64,000 nt of DNA from Novosphingobium sp. EMRT-2 (GTDB taxonomy: Bacteria > Pseudomonadota > Alphaproteobacteria > Sphingomonadales > Sphingomonadaceae). Positions 42,182 to 50,440 of this stretch are shown piece by piece. The notes under the pieces are model-generated. The model was not told where the DNA came from, made no database searches, and worked only from the letters and a program-made list of their open reading frames with translations. The stretch spans positions 372,001-436,000 of the forward strand of contig NZ_CP039697.1 in assembly GCF_005145025.1 (NCBI RefSeq), written 5' to 3'. Position 1 is the stretch's first letter; every line of letters starts with the position of its first letter. The translations under genes and the position numbers were made by a program.

Positions 42182-44740
42182 TCAGAACTTCACGCCCACT
42201 TTCGCGTACCATTCCGCCGGGCGGCTCCAGGTGCCGTAGATCTGCCCGCCGGAAATCTGCGCCTGCCCGGTCACGATGTAGCGCGTGTTGGTGATGTTGG
42301 TGCCGCCGACGGCGAGGTCCCACACCCCCGAGGGCGATTGATAGGTCACGCTGGCGTTGACGATATCGAGCCCCGGCCGGCGCAGCAGATAAGTGCGCTC
42401 GGTATCGTTCCACAGCGACGAGGTGCGGGTGTAGTCGGCCAGCAGCACGACGGCACCGCCGTTGCCAAGGTCCAGCTTGTAACGCGGCGTCACGTTGAAC
42501 TTCCACTTGGGCGTCTTGGGGAGATCGCCGTTCACCACGGTTCCCGCCTGGAACGGGTTCGGCGTGACGATCGCCTGCGGCAGAAGGCTGGTGTAATAGG
42601 CATCGGTGTAACCGACCGACGCGTTGATCGTCAGGCCGTGTGCCGGCGCGATCGTCGCTTCCGCTTCAAAGCCCTTGATCCGCGCGGTGCCGGCGTTCTG
42701 GACGGTCGGACTGACGCCCTGCTGGAAATTGAGCTGGATGCCATCGTACTTCGTGGTGAAGGCCGCGAGGTTCAGTTGCAGCCGGCGGTCCAGCAACGTG
42801 GACTTCACGCCGATTTCAAAGCTCTCCGCCTTTTCCTCGTTGAAATCGGGCGCATAGGGCAGCGGGTTGGAAAGGCGCGTGGTCCAGCCGCCGGTCTTGT
42901 ACCCGCGCGACCACGATCCATAGACCATCACGTCATCGGTGGGATGCAGCTGGATGCCGATCTTGGGCGCGAAGTTGTTGAACTTCTTCTTCTGGGTGCC
43001 GCCCACGTAATAGCGCAGCGGCTCGCCCTGCACCGGGAAGCCCAGCGCGCTCTGGCAGGGATCGCCATAGACAGGGCAATTGAACAGCTTGTAGTTGAAC
43101 CCGTTGGCATCCGACTGGCGCCCGATGAAGTCCTTGTCTTCGTGGGTGTAGCGCCCGCCGAGCGTGATGCCGACAAGATCGTTGAGCCGCCAGTCGACCT
43201 GGCCGAACACCGCATAATTCTTCGTCTTGAGATCGTTCGGCCCGATGATCTGGAGCAGGCCTTCTGAAAACGTGACGAAGTCCCGCATCTTGCCTTCCTC
43301 GCGGAAGTAGTAGCCGCCCAGCACGAAGTTCAGCCTCTTGTCGAGCGCGCTGCCGATCACCTGCACTTCCTGGCTGAACTGGTTCTGCGTCAGCGAGAAC
43401 GAAGGCTCCAGGATCGCCATCGGGGAATTGTCGAGATCGAGGCCCGACGCCCACTTGATGTTGCGGTAGCCGGTGATGGACTTGAGAGCGATCGTGTCGG
43501 ACAGGTCGTAGTCCATCACGCCGGTGAAGCCATAGACCTTCATGTTGGAGAAGCTGTTGCCCGTGGCGTAGCTGGTATCCTTGTCGGTCGAGACCCAGCG
43601 GTTGTCATACGGCAACCGGTTGTTGTTCGGATTGCCGTCGACGTTCACGCTGGCGAGCGCCGGCAGGTTCGCGCCCGGGTTGAGCGGCGTTCCCCGCACC
43701 CCGCACAAGGCGCCGGCGTTGCGCGCGGCAATCTCGGCGGAAGTGGCGCCGATGCAGAAATTGTAAAGGCCGGCAAACAGGAAGCCCGAGGTGCCGGTCG
43801 CCACGTCCAGCGCGGTGCCGGGGATGTTGTTCGCGGCAAGGCCGGCGAACGGGCCGGGCACGCCCGATGTCACGGCCAGCACCGAATTGGCCATCGAGGA
43901 CTGGTCGATCTTCATGTAGTCGCCGCCCAGTGTCACCTTGAAGCGGTCGCTGGCTTCCCACAGCAGCTTGGCACGGATCGTCCATTCGTGCTGGCCACCC
44001 TCTCGGTCGGACGTTCTGTATCCGCTCTGCGGAAGCGATCCCGCCCGGTCGGTGACGTATGGCGTCGCCGAAGGGTAGGGGATGCGCTTCTGGTATCCAT
44101 CGCGGTTCTTGACGGAGAACGTCACCGAACTCTTCAGCCTGTCGCTCAACGGCAGATCGGCGTAACCGCGCACGTCGATCCGGTTGTAGCGCCCGGTGGT
44201 GACATCGCCCTGAAACGCGGGCTTGTCGCCCGGCGTGCGCGTAACCACGCTGATCGCGCCGCCAATGGTGTTTCGGCCGAACAGCGTGCCTTGCGGCCCC
44301 TTGAGCACTTCGATCCGTTCGACGTCCGGAAGATCGAGGTTCGCGCCGACCGTCCGCGCGAGATAGACACCGTCTAGATAGATGCCGACACCCGGATCGA
44401 TATTCATCGCGAAATCGTTGGCGCCGATGCCCCGGATGAACGCCGACAGCACGGACGAGGAACCGGAGAACGGCGTTCCGGCATCCAGCGTGACGTTGGG
44501 CGCCGCATTGGAAAGCTGCGCCACATCGCCCACGGCCCGTTCGCGCAACGCCTCTCCGCCGAACGCGGAAATCGCGATCGGCACGTCCTGCACGCTTTCC
44601 GCGCGCTTTTGCGCGGTCACCACGATCTCCTGAATGCCGCCGGCATCGTTTCCGCCAGCGGATCGCCCGCCGGCTTCCTGGGCATGGACAAGGCCCGGCA
44701 CGGCCATGGCGACGATACTGACTGCTGACCTGAATCGCAT
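42182..44740 (-). CDS. TonB-dependent outer-membrane receptor (Rieske operon)
   Basis: A protein of 852 residues with a signal peptide (ending LVHAQE), TonB-box-like IQEIVVTAQKR, plug (VPIAISAFGGEALRER, IEVLKGPQGTLFGRNTIGG) and a barrel ending WYAKVGVKF. It is a long FyuA/CirA-like TBDR of the kind abundant in sphingomonads. Four cysteines in extracellular loops (NFCIG, ALCGV, FNCPVYGDPC) could form disulfides. It is divergent from the AraC regulator and precedes the Rieske gene, suggesting uptake of an aromatic substrate for the oxygenase (inference). Confidence 0.93.
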   Translation of the reverse strand: MRFRSAVSIVAMAVPGLVHAQEAGGRSAGGNDAGGIQEIVVTAQKRAESVQDVPIAISAFGGEALRERAVGDVAQLSNAAPNVTLDAGTPFSGSSSVLSAFIRGIGANDFAMNIDPGVGIYLDGVYLARTVGANLDLPDVERIEVLKGPQGTLFGRNTIGGAISVVTRTPGDKPAFQGDVTTGRYNRIDVRGYADLPLSDRLKSSVTFSVKNRDGYQKRIPYPSATPYVTDRAGSLPQSGYRTSDREGGQHEWTIRAKLLWEASDRFKVTLGGDYMKIDQSSMANSVLAVTSGVPGPFAGLAANNIPGTALDVATGTSGFLFAGLYNFCIGATSAEIAARNAGALCGVRGTPLNPGANLPALASVNVDGNPNNNRLPYDNRWVSTDKDTSYATGNSFSNMKVYGFTGVMDYDLSDTIALKSITGYRNIKWASGLDLDNSPMAILEPSFSLTQNQFSQEVQVIGSALDKRLNFVLGGYYFREEGKMRDFVTFSEGLLQIIGPNDLKTKNYAVFGQVDWRLNDLVGITLGGRYTHEDKDFIGRQSDANGFNYKLFNCPVYGDPCQSALGFPVQGEPLRYYVGGTQKKKFNNFAPKIGIQLHPTDDVMVYGSWSRGYKTGGWTTRLSNPLPYAPDFNEEKAESFEIGVKSTLLDRRLQLNLAAFTTKYDGIQLNFQQGVSPTVQNAGTARIKGFEAEATIAPAHGLTINASVGYTDAYYTSLLPQAIVTPNPFQAGTVVNGDLPKTPKWKFNVTPRYKLDLGNGGAVVLLADYTRTSSLWNDTERTYLLRRPGLDIVNASVTYQSPSGVWDLAVGGTNITNTRYIVTGQAQISGGQIYGTWSRPAEWYAKVGVKF

Positions 44741-44844
44741 CTGTTCCTCCCCTGCCAGACGCGCTTCGGGGGCGCCGGCTTATGAGGGGAGATTAGGTCG
44801 AGACGGTCAGCAACAAACAGGGCCTGCTGTGCACAAAATACCGG

Positions 44845-45870
44845 GTGAAACGTGCACTCGTGCCCGCTTTCGACCGATGGGACCTTCGTGTTATCCCCTT
44901 TCCCGGGAGAAATCGGGAAAAGCGAGAATACCCGGTGGAGGAATTACTGCACGTCAAAACGGCCGATGCGCCCATCGGACAGCGCTGCAACTTCTGGACA
45001 GGGCAGGTCGCCGCGCATCTTTCGAACATGCGCATCGACGTGCGGCGCAAACTTGATTTCAACGCCAGCATTTCCATCCGCTCGCTCGGCCCCGCGCGGA
45101 TCGCGCTGATCGACGCCGATTTCCAGGCCATTTCGCACCGTGCGGACGGCAGCGAAAACCGCTTCCACCTCAACCTTGTCCAGGAAGGCGGCATGGTCCT
45201 GCACCGTTTTGGTGAAAGGATAGAACTTTCGGCAGGCGATTGGTGCCTGATCGATGAGCGGGAGAGCTACGATTTCACCACCTCCGAACGGTGTTCGTGC
45301 ATCGTGATGCAAATGCCGGTGCCTTGGGCGAAGCGCATCATCCCCGATCCCGGCAAACCGCTGATCGCCAGCAGCACGTGTGAAAATCACTGGACGACCG
45401 CCCTGTCGCACGGCCTGCTCGCGGTCGGCGCGCGCGAGATCCGCTACAACGCCGTCGAGGACGGCATGGTTGCCGACCAACTGGCCAATCTCCTTTCGCT
45501 GGCACTCGGCCCACGATCGGACATGGTAACCGGCCGGCACAAGACCGCGCTCCTGCGCTCCATCCGTCAGGTCATGAGCGAGCGCTTCACGGAAAATTCG
45601 CTCACCGCCCGCGATGTGGCCGCCGCCAGCCGCATTTCCCTGCGCTATCTTCACCAGCTGTTCGCCACCCAAAACACGTCATTCGGCCAGCAGCTTCTCG
45701 CGCTCAGGCTGCACCGCGCCGAACAGATGCTCGCCGACAGACGGCTCGCCAAGGTTTCGATATCCGAGATCGCCCACGCCGTGGGGTTCGCCGATTCCTC
45801 AACGCTGACCCGCCACTTCCGCCTGCACCTTGGCCTCACCCCTCGGGATTATCGCAAATCCAGGGTTTAG
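44845..45870 (+). CDS. AraC-family regulator (FeaR-like)
   Basis: A protein of up to 341 residues. The N-terminal half is an AraC-binding-like sensor (LSNMRIDVRRKLDFN, FHLNLVQEGGMVLHRFGERIEL); the C-terminal about 100 residues carry two HTHs (SLTARDVAAASRISLRYLHQLF and ISEIAHAVGFADSSTLTRHFR, ending PRDYRKSR). GTG 44845 is the longest start; a GTG at 44935 is also possible and the true start is unclear. It is divergent from the TBDR gene and probably activates the TBDR-Rieske genes. The 104-bp promoter gap shows no clear repeat. Confidence 0.88.
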   Translation: MKRALVPAFDRWDLRVIPFPGRNREKREYPVEELLHVKTADAPIGQRCNFWTGQVAAHLSNMRIDVRRKLDFNASISIRSLGPARIALIDADFQAISHRADGSENRFHLNLVQEGGMVLHRFGERIELSAGDWCLIDERESYDFTTSERCSCIVMQMPVPWAKRIIPDPGKPLIASSTCENHWTTALSHGLLAVGAREIRYNAVEDGMVADQLANLLSLALGPRSDMVTGRHKTALLRSIRQVMSERFTENSLTARDVAAASRISLRYLHQLFATQNTSFGQQLLALRLHRAEQMLADRRLAKVSISEIAHAVGFADSSTLTRHFRLHLGLTPRDYRKSRV

Positions 45871-46000
45871 GGTTCGTCCGCTCCTGGATATCGAACGCCA
45901 CCCCCTGCGCGCGCGGCAAGCTGGAACCGTCGTTGACCGTGCCGGTGGCCCGCCACCGGGTGACCGCGACGGCATCGATGAAAGGCGCGTCCCTCCTCCA
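45836..46000 (-). pseudogene. Possible C-terminal gene remnant (unrecognised, perhaps NTF2-like)
   Basis: A frame without a start codon reads RDAPFIDAVAVTRWRATG, then TVNDGSSLPRAQGVAFDIQE, ending near the AraC 3' end. Third positions are almost all G or C, as in real genes here. It has the alternating pattern of a beta-sheet protein and vaguely resembles SnoaL/NTF2-like C-termini. No intact gene is present; this is a weak call. Confidence 0.22.
45942..45959. terminator. Hairpin between convergent AraC and CoA-transferase genes
   Basis: CCGGTGG-CCCG-CCACCGG, 7-bp perfect stem in the 172-bp convergent gap. No T-run follows; it may terminate both transcripts with Rho or simply stabilise the operon's 3' end. 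Confidence 0.4.
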
Positions 46001-46042
46001 CGATCGGGAAATCCGGTCGGGTCGCGCAAGGTATCCCTCCTC

Positions 46043-47203
46043 TTATCGCGCGGTGCTTGCCAGCCAGGCGAGTATCTCGTCGCGGTTCTCGTCAAGCCTG
46101 GGTGGCGGGGCATCGACCGAGGGTTCGCCCGGCACCATGCGGAACCCGACGCCCGGCAGGCGCACATCGCCGTCCAGCGGCAACCCCGGCACGGCGAGTG
46201 ACGCCAAGGCGCCCGGCCCGGCCAGCGCCGAAGCCTCGTCCACCCGGCGCACCACGCCGCACGGTATGCCGGCCGCGTTCATGCCGGCTTCCCATTCCAC
46301 CGCATCCCGCGTCGCGATCACGCCGGCCACTTCCGCCTTCATGGCATCGAAGTTCGCACGCCGCGCGTCGTCCGTCGCAAAACGCGCATCGCGCAGCCAT
46401 TCTTCCTTGCCCACGAAGCGGGCCAGGGCTTCGAACTGGTTCGGCTGCACCACGCCCAGGGAAATCTGACGGCCATCGCGCGCGACAAACAGCGACGCCG
46501 TGGGCAATCCGCTGTAGCCGGTGTTGCCCATGCGCGACATTGGCTGGCCGGTGACAAGATAGGGCGTCAGCGCAGACGTCATGAACGCAAGGCTGGCGTC
46601 GAACATCGACACATCGATATAGCTGCCGCCGCCGCCGCGTTCGCGCTGCATCAGGCCGGAGAGGATCGCCAGCGCGGCCGTCTGACCGGTCAGCGTATCC
46701 ACGATCGGGAACCCCACGCGAACGGGCGGATCGCCTTCCTCTCCGCTCAGCATCATCATTCCGCTGGTCGCCTGGACGATATTGTCGATCGCCGGCCAAT
46801 CGCGCTGGGGGCTATCCTGGCCATAGCCGGATACCGAGCAATAGACGATATCGGGCCGCAGTTCGCGCACCGCATCATAACCAAGCCCAAGCCGCGCAAT
46901 GACGCCCGGGCGGAAGTTCTCCAGCAGCACATCGCTGCGCGAAACGATGGCGCGGGCAATGGCCAGATCGGCTTCGTCCTTGAGATCGAGCGCGATCGAT
47001 TTCTTGCCCGCGTTGGCAGCGATGAAGGCGGGCGCCATGCCGTCGAAACGGCGATCCGAGCCGTAGGAACGGAACCCGTCGCCGCGTTTGGGCTCGATCT
47101 TTATCACCTCTGCCCCCATCTGCCGCAGCAAGTGGGATGCGTAAGGCCCGGCCATGACGTGGCTGAAATCGGCGATGCGGATGCCCGCAAGCGGCTTGGT
47201 CAT
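46043..47203 (-). CDS. Family III CoA-transferase (last gene of the TRAP/dehydratase operon)
   Basis: A protein of 386 residues with IADFSHVMAGPYASHLLRQ, a GAEVIKIEPKRGD nucleotide region, SGYGQDSPQRDW, the probable nucleophile Asp in FPIVDTLTGQTAAL, and a GGGGSYIDVSMFDA segment. It is a normal single-domain CaiB/BaiF enzyme. ATG 47203 overlaps the upstream stop (ATGA). As the third CoA-transferase unit in the operon it probably acts on a different acid, for example the product or a recycled carrier, than the fused protein at 50437 (inference). Confidence 0.9.
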   Translation of the reverse strand: MTKPLAGIRIADFSHVMAGPYASHLLRQMGAEVIKIEPKRGDGFRSYGSDRRFDGMAPAFIAANAGKKSIALDLKDEADLAIARAIVSRSDVLLENFRPGVIARLGLGYDAVRELRPDIVYCSVSGYGQDSPQRDWPAIDNIVQATSGMMMLSGEEGDPPVRVGFPIVDTLTGQTAALAILSGLMQRERGGGGSYIDVSMFDASLAFMTSALTPYLVTGQPMSRMGNTGYSGLPTASLFVARDGRQISLGVVQPNQFEALARFVGKEEWLRDARFATDDARRANFDAMKAEVAGVIATRDAVEWEAGMNAAGIPCGVVRRVDEASALAGPGALASLAVPGLPLDGDVRLPGVGFRMVPGEPSVDAPPPRLDENRDEILAWLASTAR

Positions 47204-48129
47204 GGTTTCTCCGGAAATTGCTTGCGAACGACGGTCCAGCCCGTTCCCGTGCAAAGACCGCAGGGATCGCCCGCGAACATCGCGCCGGCGCGCTTGCTGC
47301 CCTTCAACTGCCAATCAAGCCAGGCCACCCCGACGCGCGCATATTCGCCCCCGTTGACCAGCTGGTACGTGCCGCCATGCCCGGTCGGCAGGTTGCCGTA
47401 GAACACGGGGACGTGATCGATGCGGTTCACGTCGTCGCTGCCGTTGGGATAGGCGATATCGGTCGGCCCGCCCAGGATATAGGCAACGGGCGTATGCAGC
47501 TTGCGCAGATCATCCTTGGTCACGGGAACGCCGCTGATGCCGGTGTTCCCGCGGTTATAGACACCGCTGTTCATCACCATGACGGTCTTCACGCGCGGAT
47601 CCGCGCCTGCGACAATCGCCTGCAATCCGCCGCAACTATGCCCCATCACCGCGATGCGGGTCGTATCGATCCGCCCCTTGAACGGTCCCGCCCGGTCCGC
47701 GCGCACGGCCCAGTCGATCGCCGCGACCAGCTGCCCTGCGGTCGTTTCGTCCGGCGTCGGACGCGGCGGCGGGAACGCGACCGGTGGGCCATCGGGCAGC
47801 CGCTCCAGTGCGGGGCTTTCCACACCCGGCGCGCCGTTGGCGATCACGAAATAGCCATGGCTGGCGATCTCGCGCAGGAAATGGCTGGCGGAAAGCCCGT
47901 TGTTCTTGCACCCGCCGTTCCCCCACAGCACCAGCGGCAAAGGCTGGCGCGGGAGACGGGCGGGGCGGTAGATCGTGTAACCCGGCGCATCGGTGCGGCC
48001 TTCCGCGACCGCGGGCCAGGTGCCGGTACCCGCAGGCGCGCCGATAACCCCCGGCCCGTGCGGAGCGTCCGCCGCTTGCGCGGACGCCATCGTCGCGACC
48101 AGCCCCGCCAGGACGATCAACCGTTTCAT
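47200..48129 (-). CDS. Exported alpha/beta hydrolase
   Basis: A protein of 309 residues with a signal peptide (MKRLIVLAGLVATMASAQA). The hydrolase fold shows LVLWGNGGCKNNG as oxyanion segment, VMGHSCGGLQA as nucleophile elbow, acid near GGPTDIAYPNGSDD and a C-terminal His (TGHGGTYQ). It resembles small polyester-hydrolase or dienelactone-hydrolase-like secreted esterases. ATG 48129 follows GGGGC and overlaps the DctP stop. It would release an acid or alcohol in the periplasm for the TRAP transporter. Confidence 0.82.
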   Translation of the reverse strand: MKRLIVLAGLVATMASAQAADAPHGPGVIGAPAGTGTWPAVAEGRTDAPGYTIYRPARLPRQPLPLVLWGNGGCKNNGLSASHFLREIASHGYFVIANGAPGVESPALERLPDGPPVAFPPPRPTPDETTAGQLVAAIDWAVRADRAGPFKGRIDTTRIAVMGHSCGGLQAIVAGADPRVKTVMVMNSGVYNRGNTGISGVPVTKDDLRKLHTPVAYILGGPTDIAYPNGSDDVNRIDHVPVFYGNLPTGHGGTYQLVNGGEYARVGVAWLDWQLKGSKRAGAMFAGDPCGLCTGTGWTVVRKQFPEKP

Positions 48130-49157
48130 GATTTGCCCCCACATTCGATCCGGTCTCGGCCCCGCACGGCGGCGCGCGCGGTGCGAAACGCTCTCATTCC
48201 GTCAAGGCCAAAACGCGCGAGCGCCCGGGCATTGGCTTCGGAATCGCGCAGATAAAGCGCATCGAAACGCGCCTGTTCGGACGGAGAAACGCCGCTGATC
48301 ACGACATGCCGCGCGCGCGCCTCCTCCATGCCCTTGTCCAGCGCGACACGGATTTCCCGCGCCAGCGCCGCTTCCCATACGGGTTGGGCTTCGGTCAGGA
48401 TGGCGCGTTCCTCATCCGTCAGGCTGTTCCAGCGCGCAACCCCCATTGCCCTGGCCGGATAGGCACCGCGGGGGACAGCCAGCGTGTTGTAATACCGGGC
48501 CACTTCCGCAAAATGCAAAGCCTTGAAGGTATCGCCGGGCGCGATCACGCCATCGATCACGCCCTTGGCCATCGACGAATAGACATCCGCCATGGGCATG
48601 TTGACGGGATCGGCTCCAAGCGATTCCAGCACCGTCAGCAATTCCGTCGGCGCCCGCAAACGCAGGCCGCGCAGATCGGCAAGGCTGCGCACCTGCCGGT
48701 TTGTCGTAACGATGCCAGCCAGCGATCCGCCCTGAACCGCCAGAACCTTGAGGCCCTGAAGCTCGCGGCCGATTTCTGGCTCCGCAGCGGCGATGCAGCG
48801 ATAGAGCGCAACCTGCGATTCCACGCTATCCGCGCCGCTGTAGAAGCCGGTCTGGATGCGCAGCAGATGGGTGCCGCCGCGCGCGTAGATCGGCGTTATC
48901 AACCCCACGTCCGCCACGCCGTGACGGAGTTCCTCCATCGACATATCCGATGAAAGCAGCGCGCCCGACCAGCTGGGACGAATCCGGATACGGCCGTGCG
49001 AGCGCTGCTCCACGAACCCCATCCACGCCTGATCCGCCTTGCTGAACGGATGGTTCGGGCTGTACGGCGTGGCATAGGTCAGCTCGGTCACACCCGGCGA
49101 AGCCGGGCGCGCGCAGGCGCTGATCAGCATTGCCAGGGCCAGCACCAGGCGTTTCAC
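48126..49157 (-). CDS. dctP: TRAP transporter substrate-binding lipoprotein
   Basis: A protein of 343 residues. The N-terminus has a lipobox (MLISACARP), so this binding protein is probably membrane-anchored. The DctP fold follows: LTYATPYSPNHPFSKADQAW, the RIRIRPSWSGALLSS segment, and SLADLRGLRLRAPTELL, the region with the carboxylate-binding Arg. The start is GTG 49157, overlapping the upstream stop as GTGA. With DctQ and DctM in the same operon it completes a sodium- or proton-coupled importer for an organic acid. Confidence 0.9.
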   Translation of the reverse strand: MKRLVLALAMLISACARPASPGVTELTYATPYSPNHPFSKADQAWMGFVEQRSHGRIRIRPSWSGALLSSDMSMEELRHGVADVGLITPIYARGGTHLLRIQTGFYSGADSVESQVALYRCIAAAEPEIGRELQGLKVLAVQGGSLAGIVTTNRQVRSLADLRGLRLRAPTELLTVLESLGADPVNMPMADVYSSMAKGVIDGVIAPGDTFKALHFAEVARYYNTLAVPRGAYPARAMGVARWNSLTDEERAILTEAQPVWEAALAREIRVALDKGMEEARARHVVISGVSPSEQARFDALYLRDSEANARALARFGLDGMRAFRTARAAVRGRDRIECGGKS

Positions 49158-50440
49158 GCAAGCCCCCGCGCGACCAGGAAATCGGCAACCAGCGATACCA
49201 TGCGGTCGTGATTCCAGTTCTTGGCATCGACCATGTCCGCGTCGATCGAAAGGACGGGGACGCCCGCCGCCTCCAGCGATTGCGCGGTGATCTTCGTGCC
49301 CGATTGCGAGAGCCGGTTGTCCGGCGGCAACAGCACGACGCAGGCATCGATCCCGCAGCGCTCCGCCTCGCTGGTCATCCAGCCGTTCATCCACGGCGGA
49401 AGGTGCAACACCTCGTTCATCGAGCAGATACGGCTGGCCAGCGCGTCCATCGGGCGTCCATGCAACTCGCGGATATACTGCGGCCCGGCGAACGGCATGT
49501 ACATGGACCAGACGAACACGGCGCCGAGCCGCTCTTCCAGCGCCTGGTAGAAGCCCGGATCGTGCCACACCCCGGCCCCGATCCACATCAACCGGATCTT
49601 TTCGTGCGCGGCGGTGCCCGCCCCGCTGGCGATGCGCTCCATCACTTCATCGCGGAAGCGACGAGCATGGTCCACCGCCCAGTCCGATCCCCGGTGCCAT
49701 TGCGGGATCATGGTGTTAGGCATCTGTTCGGCGATGGATACCGGGCACGGACGCGCGCGGCCGATCGCCTGCGCGGCCTCCCAGATATACCCTTCCTGTT
49801 CGTTGATCCGCTCCATCAGGTGATGGAGCCTGGCTTCGTCGAACTTGCGGCCCGTGCGATTTTCCAGCAGCGCGATAAGGTCGCGCATCTCGGAAACCAT
49901 CAGCGCGATGCGGTCGGCATCGTAGATTTCCTGCCAGTCGTTGCGGGAATGCGCGAACCAGCGCGGGTCCTTGTGCTCCCACGCGGGTGCCTCCATCGGG
50001 AAGAACTCGCTGCCCAGCGCCTCGGCCCACTGGCCGAAGACGTGCTGGATGCAATCGCAGGTCATCCGCGCGACCAGCACGGTCGGCTTGGGCAACCCGC
50101 CCCACGGCGCGGACTTGGGATCGTTGGCCAGTGTGCAAGCAAGGCCCAACGAACAATACTTGCAGCTGTTCTCCGGAAAGCCGTGGCGCGCCATCACTTC
50201 GAAGTACTGGTTCGAAAGCTGCTTCGCCGAAATATAGGCCGACCACCACTGGTTGGTGATGATCGGGATGTCCATCACGTGAAAGATCTCGTGCGGCGTA
50301 TCGGCCTGGACGATTGCGAAAGGTTCGCCTTCATCCACCACCCGGCGCTTCAGATCGATGCCGAACTGCTTCTGGTAGGCGTTGGCGGCGGCGGTGCAGG
50401 CTAGGTCCTTGCGGCTGCGCTGTCCGGTGGCTTGACTCAT
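49154..50440 (-). CDS. 2-hydroxyacyl-CoA dehydratase / benzoyl-CoA reductase family subunit
   Basis: A protein of 428 residues of the HgdB/BcrC-type family. Candidate iron-sulfur ligands cluster in NSCKYCSLGLACTLA (Cys93, Cys96, Cys102) and MTCDCIQ (Cys128, Cys130). Later segments MWIGAGVWHDPGFYQALEE and VVLLPPDNRLSQSGTK fit the family's second half. Known members remove water from 2-hydroxyacyl-CoA (or reduce benzoyl-CoA) by ketyl-radical chemistry and need an ATP-driven activator protein. None is encoded nearby. ATG 50440 overlaps the preceding stop. Its partner is probably the product of 52518-53411. Confidence 0.82.
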   Translation of the reverse strand: MSQATGQRSRKDLACTAAANAYQKQFGIDLKRRVVDEGEPFAIVQADTPHEIFHVMDIPIITNQWWSAYISAKQLSNQYFEVMARHGFPENSCKYCSLGLACTLANDPKSAPWGGLPKPTVLVARMTCDCIQHVFGQWAEALGSEFFPMEAPAWEHKDPRWFAHSRNDWQEIYDADRIALMVSEMRDLIALLENRTGRKFDEARLHHLMERINEQEGYIWEAAQAIGRARPCPVSIAEQMPNTMIPQWHRGSDWAVDHARRFRDEVMERIASGAGTAAHEKIRLMWIGAGVWHDPGFYQALEERLGAVFVWSMYMPFAGPQYIRELHGRPMDALASRICSMNEVLHLPPWMNGWMTSEAERCGIDACVVLLPPDNRLSQSGTKITAQSLEAAGVPVLSIDADMVDAKNWNHDRMVSLVADFLVARGLA

